Assembly: GCF_000369805.1 (NCBI RefSeq)
Contig: NZ_KB850224.1
Coordinates: 2,735,287-2,799,286 of the forward strand
DNA from: Acinetobacter sp. NIPH 2100
GTDB lineage: Bacteria > Pseudomonadota > Gammaproteobacteria > Pseudomonadales > Moraxellaceae
Direction of reading: 5' to 3'
Length of the DNA stretch: 64,000 nt
Made by a program: the position numbers and the translations under genes. The notes beneath the pieces were generated by a model that saw nothing but the letters and a program-made list of their open reading frames with translations, was not told where the DNA came from and did not search any database. Positions within the stretch are counted from its first letter, which is position 1, and every line of letters starts with the position of its first letter. This document shows, piece by piece, positions 1 to 7,873 of this stretch.

Positions 1-432
1 CTATGCAATCGCTTGAGTTGCTTGAAACTTTTTTGGTCGAATACACAAATGACTAAATACCGCATATTGCCAAATACTTTTGACCTGTACAGTAACAACC
101 TTCTGTTCCGCAATAGACCAAGCCAGTGCTGTATTGGCACCTAAAAAAAGTTCACCGCCTAACTGAAATAAATACAGCGGTGCATGCTCATCAAGTGTTG
201 CTGCATTTTTTTGTACTAACAGATTTTTTGCATTTTCGATTTTCCATTTATTACCAAACCATAGTTGTAACAAATCACCGAGATACAAGGCTTGTTGTTT
301 AAACGGAAAAGTATTTAAAAATGAATTTTCGACGGGCGTATAATATTGCGCAGAATCTTGAATAATTTCGAGATAATGCTCTTGATAAAATGAAAGGTTT
401 GAAAAAATAGATTGAATGCTAAGAATCGTCAT
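1..432 (-). CDS. hypothetical protein, 143 aa
   Basis: Function not recognised. The frame stays open to position 483, but the ATG at 432 is preceded by a GGAG ribosome-binding site six bases upstream, so the shorter form beginning MTILSIQSIF is preferred. The protein is soluble-looking, without a signal peptide or clear membrane segment, and mixes aromatic and hydrophobic residues. It is transcribed away from the tRNA-Asn genes and its stop codon lies at the very edge of the window, so any downstream partner is not visible. No motif supports an enzymatic call. Confidence 0.6.
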   Translation of the reverse strand: MTILSIQSIFSNLSFYQEHYLEIIQDSAQYYTPVENSFLNTFPFKQQALYLGDLLQLWFGNKWKIENAKNLLVQKNAATLDEHAPLYLFQLGGELFLGANTALAWSIAEQKVVTVQVKSIWQYAVFSHLCIRPKKFQATQAIA

Positions 433-629
433 CACGATCTCCAGTTTAGCCATTTTAGTGCTGGCAAGTAGGGTTAAATCCACACTGTTTAGATGAATAT
501 CTAAACGCTCTTTCTAATTCGAATCTAGCAATAGCCTGTTCAAAGTTCAAGTTATTTTTCCAACTTTATCGTAATTGTGCAAATAAAAAGCATACGATAT
601 AAAAATGAAAGAAACATGACACTTTTATC

Positions 630-657
630 TTGACCAATTTTAAAAGCTGCCTATAAT
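630..657 (+). promoter_or_regulatory. sigma-70 promoter of the first tRNA-Asn
   Basis: TTGACC (630-635) and TATAAT (652-657) are separated by 16 bp, and transcription would start a few bases before the tRNA at 669. The perfect -10 box and the position directly in front of a stable RNA gene make this a strong call. Confidence 0.8.
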
Positions 658-668
658 GGCACTCAGAT

Positions 669-744
669 TCTCCCATAGCTCAGTCGGTAGAGCGACGGAC
701 TGTTAATCCGCAGGTCCCTGGTTCGAGCCCAGGTGGGAGAGCCA
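669..744 (+). tRNA. tRNA-Asn (GTT), copy 1
   Basis: A 76-nt tRNA with acceptor stem TCTCCCA/TGGGAGA, discriminator G and encoded CCA. The anticodon loop reads CTGTTAA with anticodon GTT, and the TTCGA T-loop is present. A strong hairpin terminator follows. Copy 3 at 1033 is identical and copy 2 at 948 carries one base change. Confidence 0.97.
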
Positions 745-751
745 AGATTCT

Positions 752-784
752 AAAAAAGCCCAGATCAATGATCTGGGCTTTTTT
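752..784 (+). terminator. rho-independent terminator after tRNA-Asn copy 1
   Basis: The inverted repeat AGCCCAGAT / ATCTGGGCT is flanked by an A run and followed by a T run, directly behind the tRNA. Confidence 0.85.
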
Positions 785-906
785 ATTGTATCGCTAAAAT
801 CTACGCAATATTTATTATTACCAAAGCGATTCAGATGAACAAAACAGCTGAAATGCTGATAAAAAGTACAGTTAAATCAATATTTAAATTTTTTCTTGTG
901 AATCAC

Positions 907-935
907 TTGACCACTGCCTCCTTCATGCATAGAAT
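907..935 (+). promoter_or_regulatory. sigma-70 promoter of tRNA-Asn copies 2 and 3
   Basis: TTGACC (907-912) and TAGAAT (930-935) are 17 bp apart, just upstream of the tRNA at 948. No terminator separates copies 2 and 3, so they are probably co-transcribed. The copy 1 transcript ends at its own terminator. Confidence 0.65.
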
Positions 936-947
936 GCATATCCAGAT

Positions 948-1023
948 TCTCCCATAGCTCAGTCGGTAGAGCGACGGACTGTTAATCCGCAGGTCCCTGG
1001 TTCGAGCCCAGGTTGGAGAGCCA
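948..1023 (+). tRNA. tRNA-Asn (GTT), copy 2, with an acceptor-stem mismatch
   Basis: Identical to copies 1 and 3 except at position 1014, where G is replaced by T. In tRNA numbering this changes G67 to U67, so the acceptor stem has a C6-U67 mismatch. Anticodon, T-loop and encoded CCA are intact. The tRNA may still work, may fold less stably, or may be decaying in the presence of two perfect copies. A sequencing error cannot be excluded from the sequence alone. Confidence 0.93.
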
Positions 1024-1032
1024 ATCTACTAT

Positions 1033-1108
1033 TCTCCCATAGCTCAGTCGGTAGAGCGACGGACTGTTAATCCGCAGGTCCCTGGTTCGAGCCCAGGTGG
1101 GAGAGCCA
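1033..1108 (+). tRNA. tRNA-Asn (GTT), copy 3
   Basis: A 76-nt tRNA identical to copy 1, only nine bases behind copy 2 and probably processed from the same transcript. It carries encoded CCA and is followed by a terminator. Confidence 0.97.
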
Positions 1109-1115
1109 AGATTCT

Positions 1116-1147
1116 AAAAACCCACTCTTAATTGAGTGGGTTTTTTA
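1116..1147 (+). terminator. rho-independent terminator after tRNA-Asn copy 3
   Basis: The stem AAAACCCACTC / GAGTGGGTTTT ends in a T run. It ends about 20 bases before the chosen start of the DUF2726 gene, so that gene is either expressed by read-through or from a promoter overlapping the terminator. Confidence 0.85.
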
Positions 1148-1166
1148 TTTGCTCTTTGATAAATAC

Positions 1167-1607
1167 ATGTTTGAATCAAATCACCTCCTATTTCTAACCA
1201 TTGGGTTTATAAGTACAGCTATATTGCTATTCAGCTGCACACGTCCTTTCTTCCCCAAGCAAAAGTTCTTTGCCCGACCTGTCATCACTTCGTTTGAATC
1301 GCGTATGTTTATGCGTTTACAGCAAGCATTTCCTCAGCATCATGTTCTGGCTCAGGTTGCATTTAGTGCATTGATTACCAGCGACCATTATAAAATTCGC
1401 AGCAAGTTCAATCGCAAGGTCACAGACTTTGTGGTTCTGGATCAGGACATGAATGTTTTGGCGATTATTGAGTTAGATGATCCAAGCCATTTAGGCAAAG
1501 AGCTAGAAGATAAAAAGCGCGATCAGATGCTACGAGAAGCAGGCTATCAGGTACAGCGTTACACTGAAATTCCATCTATAAGGCAGTTACAGATGGATCT
1601 TCGATAG
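1167..1607 (+). CDS. DUF2726 domain protein, membrane-anchored
   Basis: A 146-aa protein with one N-terminal membrane segment (about residues 8-25) and a DUF2726 domain (about 35-140). The domain carries a nuclease-like core with VTDFVVLDQD followed by AIIELDDPSH, reminiscent of the acidic residues of the PD-(D/E)XK fold. A catalytic lysine is not obvious. The longest frame would use a TTG at 1149 that lies inside the preceding terminator, so the ATG at 1167 is chosen. A paralogue lies at 28799-29344, and both sit next to tRNA genes. The molecular role is unknown; a nuclease-related function is only an inference from the fold. Confidence 0.75.
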   Translation: MFESNHLLFLTIGFISTAILLFSCTRPFFPKQKFFARPVITSFESRMFMRLQQAFPQHHVLAQVAFSALITSDHYKIRSKFNRKVTDFVVLDQDMNVLAIIELDDPSHLGKELEDKKRDQMLREAGYQVQRYTEIPSIRQLQMDLR

Positions 1608-1626
1608 TCCGTCTTTCTAAGAAAAA

Positions 1627-1854
1627 TTATTCAGTCTTTGCCTGTTCAGCATTTTTCTGCTGCTCAAACTTTTTTGCAATCTCAGCACGTTGTTGATCAT
1701 ATTTTTTCTTGGTTTGCGCATCACTTTTGGCAGCAACAAATGCCATACCTACAATAAAAATTGGAATCAACAATCCCAAACTCATTAATAACCAAGGGAC
1801 TGACTTTTTCTCAACAGGTGGCTGGCTCATAAGTGATTTAAACTCAAATTGCAT
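1627..1854 (-). CDS. small single-pass membrane protein, hypothetical
   Basis: A 75-aa protein with one hydrophobic segment (about residues 21-42) followed by a Lys/Gln/Ala-rich, helix-prone tail. An internal ATG at 1830 (MSQPPVEKK) is an equally good start, because neither has a clear ribosome-binding site. It is convergent with the DUF2726 gene and ends 19 bases from it. No family recognised. Confidence 0.6.
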   Translation of the reverse strand: MQFEFKSLMSQPPVEKKSVPWLLMSLGLLIPIFIVGMAFVAAKSDAQTKKKYDQQRAEIAKKFEQQKNAEQAKTE

Positions 1855-1880
1855 GGCTTTAAACAGTGCAACAATATAAC

Positions 1881-1912
1881 AAAAAAGAGCCCCGATAAAG
1901 AGACTCTTTTTT
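1881..1912. terminator. hairpin terminator between the small membrane protein and the lipase gene
   Basis: AAAAAAGAG pairs with CTCTTTTTT around a 14-base loop. It lies downstream of the minus-strand lipase gene and is symmetrical enough to act in either direction. Confidence 0.6.
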
Positions 1913-1933
1913 ATTAGCTTGAAACCACAAATA

Positions 1934-3274
1934 TTATGGCTTCACACCTGTACATTGCTCATTTTTACTTGCATCAATCTTAGCTGGATCAACCACTATA
2001 TTTGTTTTAGCAGGCATCTTAGATTGAATAAAGTTATATACATCAAGGTTTCTACACACAATTGCCTGAGTATGCGTTGCATTTACAACAGGGTCCAGTT
2101 TAACACTTGGTGACCCTAATGCTTGCAAATTAGCAACCAATACCTGTGTAACAGGGAATGGAACATTTGTATCCGCAGTTCCCTGAACAATATAAACTGG
2201 CTTATCAATACGTTTCGTTCCAGGTTGGTTTGCAACTAGAAACTTCTGCACTGTTTCATTATTTTTAAAGTTATTAGTATCTAACCCTGGATAGTCCATA
2301 ACTTTTTTATCAGGATTATCCGTCATAAACTTAATGATATCAGCTTTAAACTTCTCAATAAGACTTAAGCTTGGATCAGCTTCATTATCTAAACAAAGAC
2401 CATTTTCACCTGTGGTACCTTCAGCAAATTCTGCAAGAGATTTTGCACGTTCTTGGAAAATGTCTCGATAATTGAATCTTGGCTCATATGCTTTAATCCC
2501 AACACCTGTCAATGCAGCATAAGCAAGTAAAGTTGCATAGGAATCAACAGATACTCGTTTTGCTAACGGTACTCCTGCTGCTATTTCTTTTAACTCAATC
2601 CCTGCCAAAGCAGTAGGTGCAACCTCTAAGATAATCTTTCCTAAACTCGATGCAGGTGCTCCAGCCACAGCTCCCTTATAGGTTGCATCCGCATTTGCAT
2701 ACTCCGCAGTCCCTAAAGATGCCTGACCACCTTGAGATTGACCAGCAGACATCCACTCCCCATTTAGCTTGGCACCATAATGATCTTTAGCTGCTTTTAC
2801 AGCTGCAATCGCAGATTTCGCCTCACTACCCAAGTTAAGATATGGATGAATACCTGGCGTACCTAAACCTTCATAATCAGGCGCAACAACAACATAACCT
2901 GCCTCTAATAAGCTTTCAGCTAAAATTCTAAAGCGAGCGCCGATTGCATTGTTACTTGGTGCACAACTATCCGCAACACCAACTGTGCCATGTTCCCAAA
3001 CCACAACTCGGTAACCATCAGTAGGTTGAGCAGCTTTTGGAAACATCACCAGTGCCGTCGCTTTTGCTGTACGCCCTTGGACATTGACCATGTTATAAGT
3101 CATTACTTTAATTGACGATGCATTATCTACTTTATCTTTCGAATAAGTAGTTTCAGACAGATAGGTTTTTTCCGAATCCACCCCAGTATAGTCATCATCA
3201 TTGTCATTACATGCGGTTAAAAATAATGCAGAAATAGAGAATGTCATTGCCAACGCAATTTTAGACCGTTTCAT
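1934..3274 (-). CDS. secretory lipase/esterase family lipoprotein
   Basis: A 446-aa alpha/beta hydrolase resembling the secretory lipase (LIP) family. The start at 3274 has an AAGGA site and gives a lipoprotein signal peptide, MKRSKIALAMTFSISALFLTAC, ending in the lipobox LTAC; the frame itself is open 32 codons further upstream. The nucleophile elbow is GQSQGG, a conserved WEHGT segment lies near residue 95, and a likely catalytic His sits in NATHTQ near the C-terminus. It is predicted to be anchored in the envelope and to cleave ester substrates; the natural substrate cannot be told. It appears monocistronic. Confidence 0.82.
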   Translation of the reverse strand: MKRSKIALAMTFSISALFLTACNDNDDDYTGVDSEKTYLSETTYSKDKVDNASSIKVMTYNMVNVQGRTAKATALVMFPKAAQPTDGYRVVVWEHGTVGVADSCAPSNNAIGARFRILAESLLEAGYVVVAPDYEGLGTPGIHPYLNLGSEAKSAIAAVKAAKDHYGAKLNGEWMSAGQSQGGQASLGTAEYANADATYKGAVAGAPASSLGKIILEVAPTALAGIELKEIAAGVPLAKRVSVDSYATLLAYAALTGVGIKAYEPRFNYRDIFQERAKSLAEFAEGTTGENGLCLDNEADPSLSLIEKFKADIIKFMTDNPDKKVMDYPGLDTNNFKNNETVQKFLVANQPGTKRIDKPVYIVQGTADTNVPFPVTQVLVANLQALGSPSVKLDPVVNATHTQAIVCRNLDVYNFIQSKMPAKTNIVVDPAKIDASKNEQCTGVKP

Positions 3275-3338
3275 AAAATGTCCTTTTAGTCCTTGTTTTA
3301 TTTTAAGCATGAAACTACATGCCACATTATTAAGGCAT

Positions 3339-3367
3339 AAAAAAAGTGCTCTGCATAGAACACTTTT
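3339..3367 (-). terminator. terminator of the ubiCA operon
   Basis: AAAAGTGCTCT pairs with AGAACACTTTT with one mismatch around a four-base loop. It is located 16 bases behind the ubiA stop codon on the minus strand. Confidence 0.75.
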
Positions 3368-3383
3368 CAACTATTCAGTCAGT

Positions 3384-4265
3384 TTAAGATATTAATTCTA
3401 AAAAAATTCCAATAAAAATAATCAGCCCGACCCAGCGATTGTGACGGAATGCCCAAAAACAAATTTGTGGATCACGATCTTTGGTTTTAAATGCCTGATA
3501 GACAAAATCAGCAGCAACGATCAATAAAGCAATCAATCCAAATGGCAATAGCAGATTTTCTAAATATAAAGCACCACCGATAAGGAGCAAGCTGAGAATC
3601 TGAAGTAAACCAATGATCTGGATATCATAACGACCAAATAGAATTGCTGTTGATTTCACCCCAATTTTCAAATCATATTCACGATCTGTAATCGCATATT
3701 GAGTATCGTAGGCAACCGTCCACGCCAAATTACCAAAATACAAAAGCCAACAGGTTAAATCGAGTGGTTTACCCATCGCCGTAAAAGACATGGGAATTCC
3801 CCATGAAAATGCCATACCCAAAACAACTTGTGGTAAGTGGGTATAACGCTTCATAAAAGGATAAATAAATGCCAGCACTAAACCCGCAAGCGCGCAATAA
3901 AACGTGGCAATCGGCAGGAAAAATAAAGTGCAGGCACTTGCTGCGACTAATGCAAGAAAAACATAAACTGCTTCACGTGGACGAATAACACCTGTCGCCA
4001 ATGGACGTGTTTTAGTCCGCTCTACATGCGCATCAACTTTACGATCTGCAAAATCATTGATCGCACAACCCGCTGCACGCATAAAAATCGTACCCAAAAC
4101 CATCGCAATCAGAATCTGCAATGGAGGTAGCCCCCCCGCAGCAATCCATAAAGCCCACATAGTTGGCCAAAAAACCAGTTCTGTGCCAATCGGTTTATCG
4201 AAGCGACATAAATAGTAATAGGCTTCTAAACGTTGTCGCCAGGTTGTGTGTTGCACCGTTTCCAT
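3384..4265 (-). CDS. ubiA: 4-hydroxybenzoate polyprenyltransferase UbiA
   Basis: A 293-aa integral membrane prenyltransferase that attaches the polyprenyl tail to 4-hydroxybenzoate in ubiquinone synthesis. The two Asp-rich metal/diphosphate-binding motifs are visible: NDFADRKVD near residue 66 and the DREYDLKIG region near 195. Several hydrophobic helices surround them. The start has an AAGGA site six bases upstream. It follows ubiC by 15 bases, which makes the product of UbiC directly the substrate of UbiA. Length is normal for the family. Confidence 0.95.
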   Translation of the reverse strand: METVQHTTWRQRLEAYYYLCRFDKPIGTELVFWPTMWALWIAAGGLPPLQILIAMVLGTIFMRAAGCAINDFADRKVDAHVERTKTRPLATGVIRPREAVYVFLALVAASACTLFFLPIATFYCALAGLVLAFIYPFMKRYTHLPQVVLGMAFSWGIPMSFTAMGKPLDLTCWLLYFGNLAWTVAYDTQYAITDREYDLKIGVKSTAILFGRYDIQIIGLLQILSLLLIGGALYLENLLLPFGLIALLIVAADFVYQAFKTKDRDPQICFWAFRHNRWVGLIIFIGIFLELIS

Positions 4266-4280
4266 GATGAATCCTTAGAG

Positions 4281-4772
4281 TCAATGCTGTCGAATAAATT
4301 GTTCAAATGCAGGTAAAAATGTTTCTTGCACAATAAATTTACATCCATGCCATGTATAGCAACTCTGCCGCGTCCACCCTTCTTCAAGATGAATCACTCG
4401 TCGTTCGCAAGCAGGATTTGTTCTTTGAAATAAAAACCAGCCAATCGGCTTATTACGGATATGCCGAAACAAGCGTGCTTTTTTTTGCATACTCAGAATC
4501 GGAAAAATACTTTTTGCTTTAACCCATGCCTGTTCTTCACTGCCATAAAGATGAGTTTCGCGCACCCAACCTATATGATGAGATGGCATCTGCATCCATT
4601 GGCTATCCGCAAAGGTTAAACGCTGATAATGTTCCCTCAACCGCTCAACATGGAACTGACCGTGACCTAAATCGGTTAATTGTTGAGTTAGCGAACCAGA
4701 TGCATACAACCATTTTTTTAAATCAATCGAGATTTCTTTGCCCTTTATTCTGTTTGGTCGTAAATTTCGCAT
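4281..4772 (-). CDS. ubiC: chorismate pyruvate-lyase UbiC
   Basis: A 163-aa enzyme converting chorismate to 4-hydroxybenzoate and pyruvate. The N-terminal WLYASGSLT segment, the central WVRETHLYG (product-binding Arg/Glu region) and the C-terminal RTNPACERR segment are typical. The frame is open to 4811, but the start MRNLRPNRI at 4772 gives the family length of about 165 aa; an ATG at 4808 remains possible. It forms an operon with ubiA. Confidence 0.92.
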   Translation of the reverse strand: MRNLRPNRIKGKEISIDLKKWLYASGSLTQQLTDLGHGQFHVERLREHYQRLTFADSQWMQMPSHHIGWVRETHLYGSEEQAWVKAKSIFPILSMQKKARLFRHIRNKPIGWFLFQRTNPACERRVIHLEEGWTRQSCYTWHGCKFIVQETFLPAFEQFIRQH

Positions 4773-4855
4773 GCTTGGCTCACTAAAAACATCGCGATTA
4801 GTGTACATCAATTTCTTGGTAAAAACGTATGACTTTCAATTGAATCAAAAACATA

Positions 4856-4884
4856 AAAAAAGCTCGCCGAAGCGAGCTTTTTTG
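4856..4884 (-). terminator. glnA terminator
   Basis: The perfect hairpin AAGCTCGC-CGAA-GCGAGCTT is flanked by A and T runs. It lies directly behind the glnA stop codon, and its symmetry would also suit transcription from the other side. Confidence 0.9.
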
Positions 4885-4895
4885 AATTGGATGTA

Positions 4896-6311
4896 TTACA
4901 GGCTGTAGTACATATCAAATTCAACTGGGTGAGTTGTCGTGTTAAGACGACGTACATCTTCAGTTTTAAGTTCGATATATGCATCAAGCATTTCTTTAGT
5001 GAATACACCACCTTTCAACAGGAACTCATGGTCATTTTGAAGAGCTTCAAGTGCCATATCCAAGCTGTGAGCAACTGTTGGGATTTTCGCTTCTTCTTCA
5101 GGAGGAAGATCATACAAGTTCTTATCAGCAGCTTCACCTGGGTGAATCTTGTTTTGGATACCGTCGATACCCGCCATCAATAATGCCGCAAAACCTAAGT
5201 ACGGGTTCATCATTGGATCTGGGAAACGTGCTTCGATACGCTTGCCTTTAGGGCTAGAAACGTAAGGAATACGGATAGATGCAGAACGGTTACGCGCTGA
5301 GTAAGCAAGCATAATTGGTGCTTCGAAGTGAGGAACCAAACGCTTGTACGAGTTCGTAGAAGGGTTTGTGATCGCATTTAATGCACGAGCATGCTTGATC
5401 ACACCACCGATAAAGAATAATGCCATTTCTGATAAGCCAGCATATTCATCACCAGCAAACAAGTTCTTGCCATCTTTAGAGATTGACATGTGAACGTGCA
5501 TACCAGAACCGTTGTCACCTACCATTGGTTTAGGCATAAATGTTGCTGTTTTAGCATATTGATGCGCAACGTTCCAAACTGCATATTTGAACTGTTGAAC
5601 TTCGTCCGCTTTACGAACTAAAGTATTGAAGCTCACACCAATTTCTAATTGGCAAGATGCAACTTCGTGGTGATGTACTTCTACACGACCAGGACCCATG
5701 ATGTCTTCGATTTTTGCACACATTTCAGCACGCATATCTTGTGAAGAATCAACAGGAGGAACTGGGAAGTAACCGCCTTTAACACGTGGACGGTGACCAG
5801 AGTTACCCGCTTCGTAATCTTTACCAGTTGACCATGCAGCTTCTTCAGCGATCAATGTATGACGCGCGCCAGACATGTCGATGTCCCATTTTACTTCGTC
5901 AAAAACAAAGAATTCTGGTTCTGGACCAAAGAATGCAGTATCACCGATACCTGTAGATTTTAAATATTCTTCCGCACGACGAGCAATCGAACGTGGGTCA
6001 CGCTCGTAACCTTGACCAGTAGATGGCTCAATAACGTCACAAGTCACAACAACTGTAGGCTCAGCAAAGAACGGGTCAAGAAAACCTGTTTCAGCATCTG
6101 GACGTAAGATCATGTCAGACGCTTCAATGCCTTTCCAACCAGCGATTGAAGAACCATCAAACATTTTACCGTCTTCAAATGTATCTTCATCAATCGTGTC
6201 AGCTGGGTAAGTTACGTGCTGCTCTTTACCCTTAGTATCAGTAAAGCGAAAATCGACCCATTTTGCGCCACTTTCTTTGATGAGTTGAAGGACCTTGTTC
6301 GCCATGCTCAT
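4896..6311 (-). CDS. glnA: glutamine synthetase type I
   Basis: A 471-aa enzyme making glutamine from glutamate, ammonia and ATP. The N-terminal beta-grasp segment ([10 protein letters not shown]), [10 protein letters not shown], the metal/ATP signature [10 protein letters not shown], the ammonium/glutamate region [10 protein letters not shown] and the adenylylation site in NLYDLPPEE (Tyr near 398) are all present, which marks the GlnE-regulated form. The start at 6311 is chosen because TTGGAG lies five bases upstream; the frame is open to 6320. A sigma-54 promoter and two NtrC-like sites lie upstream. Confidence 0.98.
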   Translation of the reverse strand: MSMANKVLQLIKESGAKWVDFRFTDTKGKEQHVTYPADTIDEDTFEDGKMFDGSSIAGWKGIEASDMILRPDAETGFLDPFFAEPTVVVTCDVIEPSTGQGYERDPRSIARRAEEYLKSTGIGDTAFFGPEPEFFVFDEVKWDIDMSGARHTLIAEEAAWSTGKDYEAGNSGHRPRVKGGYFPVPPVDSSQDMRAEMCAKIEDIMGPGRVEVHHHEVASCQLEIGVSFNTLVRKADEVQQFKYAVWNVAHQYAKTATFMPKPMVGDNGSGMHVHMSISKDGKNLFAGDEYAGLSEMALFFIGGVIKHARALNAITNPSTNSYKRLVPHFEAPIMLAYSARNRSASIRIPYVSSPKGKRIEARFPDPMMNPYLGFAALLMAGIDGIQNKIHPGEAADKNLYDLPPEEEAKIPTVAHSLDMALEALQNDHEFLLKGGVFTKEMLDAYIELKTEDVRRLNTTTHPVEFDMYYSL

Positions 6312-6370
6312 TTGCTCCAATGAAATTTCTATGCACCTGTTAAGTGCGTGTTAGTTGTTGATATCTAATT

Positions 6371-6387
6371 AGCAATTATCATACCAA
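6371..6387 (-). promoter_or_regulatory. sigma-54 promoter of glnA
   Basis: On the minus strand the sequence reads TTGGTATGATAATTGCT. This is a TGG (-24) and TTGCT (-12) pair with exactly ten bases between GG and GC, matching the RpoN consensus TGGYRYR-N4-TTGCW. Transcription would begin near 6360, giving a leader of about 50 nt to the glnA start. Confidence 0.82.
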
Positions 6388-6533
6388 CAATTTTAAAGCA
6401 TACCTAAAACATTGAAATTCTTCGCAGAAAAAATGCTTTAAGCTCCATGTCCTATGTCTACTATAATGCTTATATCCAAAAACGCACCATATTTACACAT
6501 TCCTATTTTGGCGCGTCCCTAAAAAAGACAAAA

Positions 6534-6550
6534 TGAACCAAAATAGTGCA
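6534..6550 (-). promoter_or_regulatory. NtrC-type enhancer site 1 of glnA
   Basis: Read on the minus strand as TGCACTA-TTT-TGGTTCA, close to the enterobacterial NtrC consensus TGCACCA-N3-TGGTGCA. Its centre is about 180 bp upstream of the predicted sigma-54 start, a suitable distance for an enhancer. Confidence 0.7.
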
Positions 6551-6563
6551 ATACATATAACAA

Positions 6564-6580
6564 AGAACCAATGTAGTGCC
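6564..6580 (-). promoter_or_regulatory. NtrC-type enhancer site 2 of glnA
   Basis: Read on the minus strand as GGCACTA-CAT-TGGTTCT. It is 30 bp centre-to-centre from site 1, three helical turns on the same face of the DNA, as expected for cooperative binding of NtrC dimers. Confidence 0.68.
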
Positions 6581-6933
6581 AATTACGCTATTATTCTTAG
6601 CATAAATTGGCTTTTTATATCATTCTTTTCAAGATCATTCCAATCAATTCATTTAGACTTTCAATTCACTTTCTTATTTTTTTACCAAGTCTTTCAATTA
6701 CAAAATTTATTCTCGATTAAGCAGGTGTTGCAAAGCAATAAAATCTACCAGATTTCAACCAATGCCTTGTTTCAAAATTTTCCACATTAATCATCGGTTT
6801 TGATATGATGATTTCCCGCTAACGCTAGAATAATCCTTCTTCTATTAACAATAGATGAAATCAAATAGCGTTCAGATCGGTTTATCGAATTCAATAGCAC
6901 AATTAAGTGCATATTTTTCAAAAGGTTATAATC

Positions 6934-7518
6934 ATGCTTCTAATGATTGACAATTATGACTCATTTACTTACAACATCGTTCAATACTTTGGCGAGTTGA
7001 ACCAAGAAGTAAAAGTTGTTCGTAATGATCAAGTGACATTAGAGGATATTGAACGATGGCAGCCGAAATATCTGGTGATTGGCCCTGGCCCTTGTTCACC
7101 AAGTGAAGCAGGTATCTCAATTCCATCCATCAATCACTTTGCTGGCAAAATTCCGTTACTGGGTGTCTGTTTAGGTCATCAAGCGATTGGACAAGCCTTT
7201 GGTGGCAACATCATTCGTGCTAAAACCGTGATGCATGGTCGCCTATCCGACATGCACCATAGCGACAAAGGAATTTTTAGCAATTTGCCCTCTCCGTTTG
7301 CAGCGACACGGTATCATTCATTGGTGATTGAACAGGAAACTTTGCCTGAATGCCTAGAAGTCACCTGCTGGACCAATCAAGCAGATGGTACGATAGAAGA
7401 AATCATGGGTGTAAAACATAAGACACTCCCTGTTGAAGGTGTCCAGTTCCACCCCGAGTCTATTTTAAGTGAACATGGCCATCAAATTTTCAAAAACTTC
7501 TTGGATATTTATGCTTAG
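6934..7518 (+). CDS. trpG: anthranilate synthase component II (glutamine amidotransferase)
   Basis: A 194-aa class I glutamine amidotransferase that supplies ammonia to Trp[15 protein letters not shown] is the classic TrpG/PabA N-terminus. The catalytic Cys is in [11 protein letters not shown], and the His/Glu pair is in VQFHPES. An AAAGG site precedes the ATG at 6934, so the extra nine upstream codons are not used. In Acinetobacter one TrpG/PabA protein is thought to serve both tryptophan and folate synthesis. It is separated from trpDC by about 7.6 kb of unrelated genes. Confidence 0.93.
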   Translation: MLLMIDNYDSFTYNIVQYFGELNQEVKVVRNDQVTLEDIERWQPKYLVIGPGPCSPSEAGISIPSINHFAGKIPLLGVCLGHQAIGQAFGGNIIRAKTVMHGRLSDMHHSDKGIFSNLPSPFAATRYHSLVIEQETLPECLEVTCWTNQADGTIEEIMGVKHKTLPVEGVQFHPESILSEHGHQIFKNFLDIYA

Positions 7519-7873
7519 TCTCAAGACTTGAGCATACTTCATCTTTAAACAGCCTATTTTTTATGAATAGGCTGTTTTTATTTTGAACATATAAAAACAA
7601 TATACAACTCATACATACTGCATAAATTTACAGCATTAAAATACAAGTGAAAAAATACATTTAAAACAAGTCATTCTTTTTCAATAATTAATCCACTTTT
7701 CACACGTTATAAAAAGTAAGTTCAATATGTGTTTTCTAGCAGCGTGAATTGCTTTTTACTTTTTTAGATTAACTATAGTCATAGGAATGATTAAGTTTCA
7801 GGGCGGCTGGATGATAGAATCTAAGTCATTGTTCTTAGCATTCCCCCTGAATGATTTATCAGGATAACCTATT
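7519..7873 (+). other. intergenic region and leader of the cystine symporter gene
   Basis: About 355 bases. After the trpG terminator the DNA is AT-rich. A possible -10 box TATAGT lies at 7774-7779, with a weak TTGCTT 19 bp upstream. Downstream are two small hairpins, CTAAG/CTTAG (7821-7838) and CCTGA/TCAGG (7846-7863). The second includes part of the probable ribosome-binding site of the GTG start at 7874. Confidence 0.45.
7548..7579 (+). terminator. trpG terminator
   Basis: AACAGCCTATT pairs with AATAGGCTGTT around a short T-rich loop and is followed by a T run. It shows that trpG is not transcribed through to the symporter gene. Confidence 0.88.

Larger units (their letters stand above)
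6312..6933. other. intergenic region between glnA and trpG
   Basis: About 620 bases without a gene. The part near glnA holds the sigma-54 promoter and the two NtrC-like sites. The half near trpG is very AT-rich and contains a small inverted repeat, TCTATT-AAC-AATAGA (6841-6855). No convincing leader peptide or trp attenuator was seen. An 85-codon frame at 6533-6790 overlaps the NtrC sites, has no ribosome-binding site and is judged non-coding. Confidence 0.6.

Noticed and set aside
1149..1166. TTG start for the first DUF2726 gene
   Set aside because: It would lie next to and partly in the tRNA terminator; the ATG at 1167 is more likely.
6533..6790. 85-codon open frame upstream of trpG
   Set aside because: It starts at the NtrC-like sites, has no ribosome-binding site, and encodes low-complexity Phe/Ile/Asn-rich sequence expected from AT-rich non-coding DNA.
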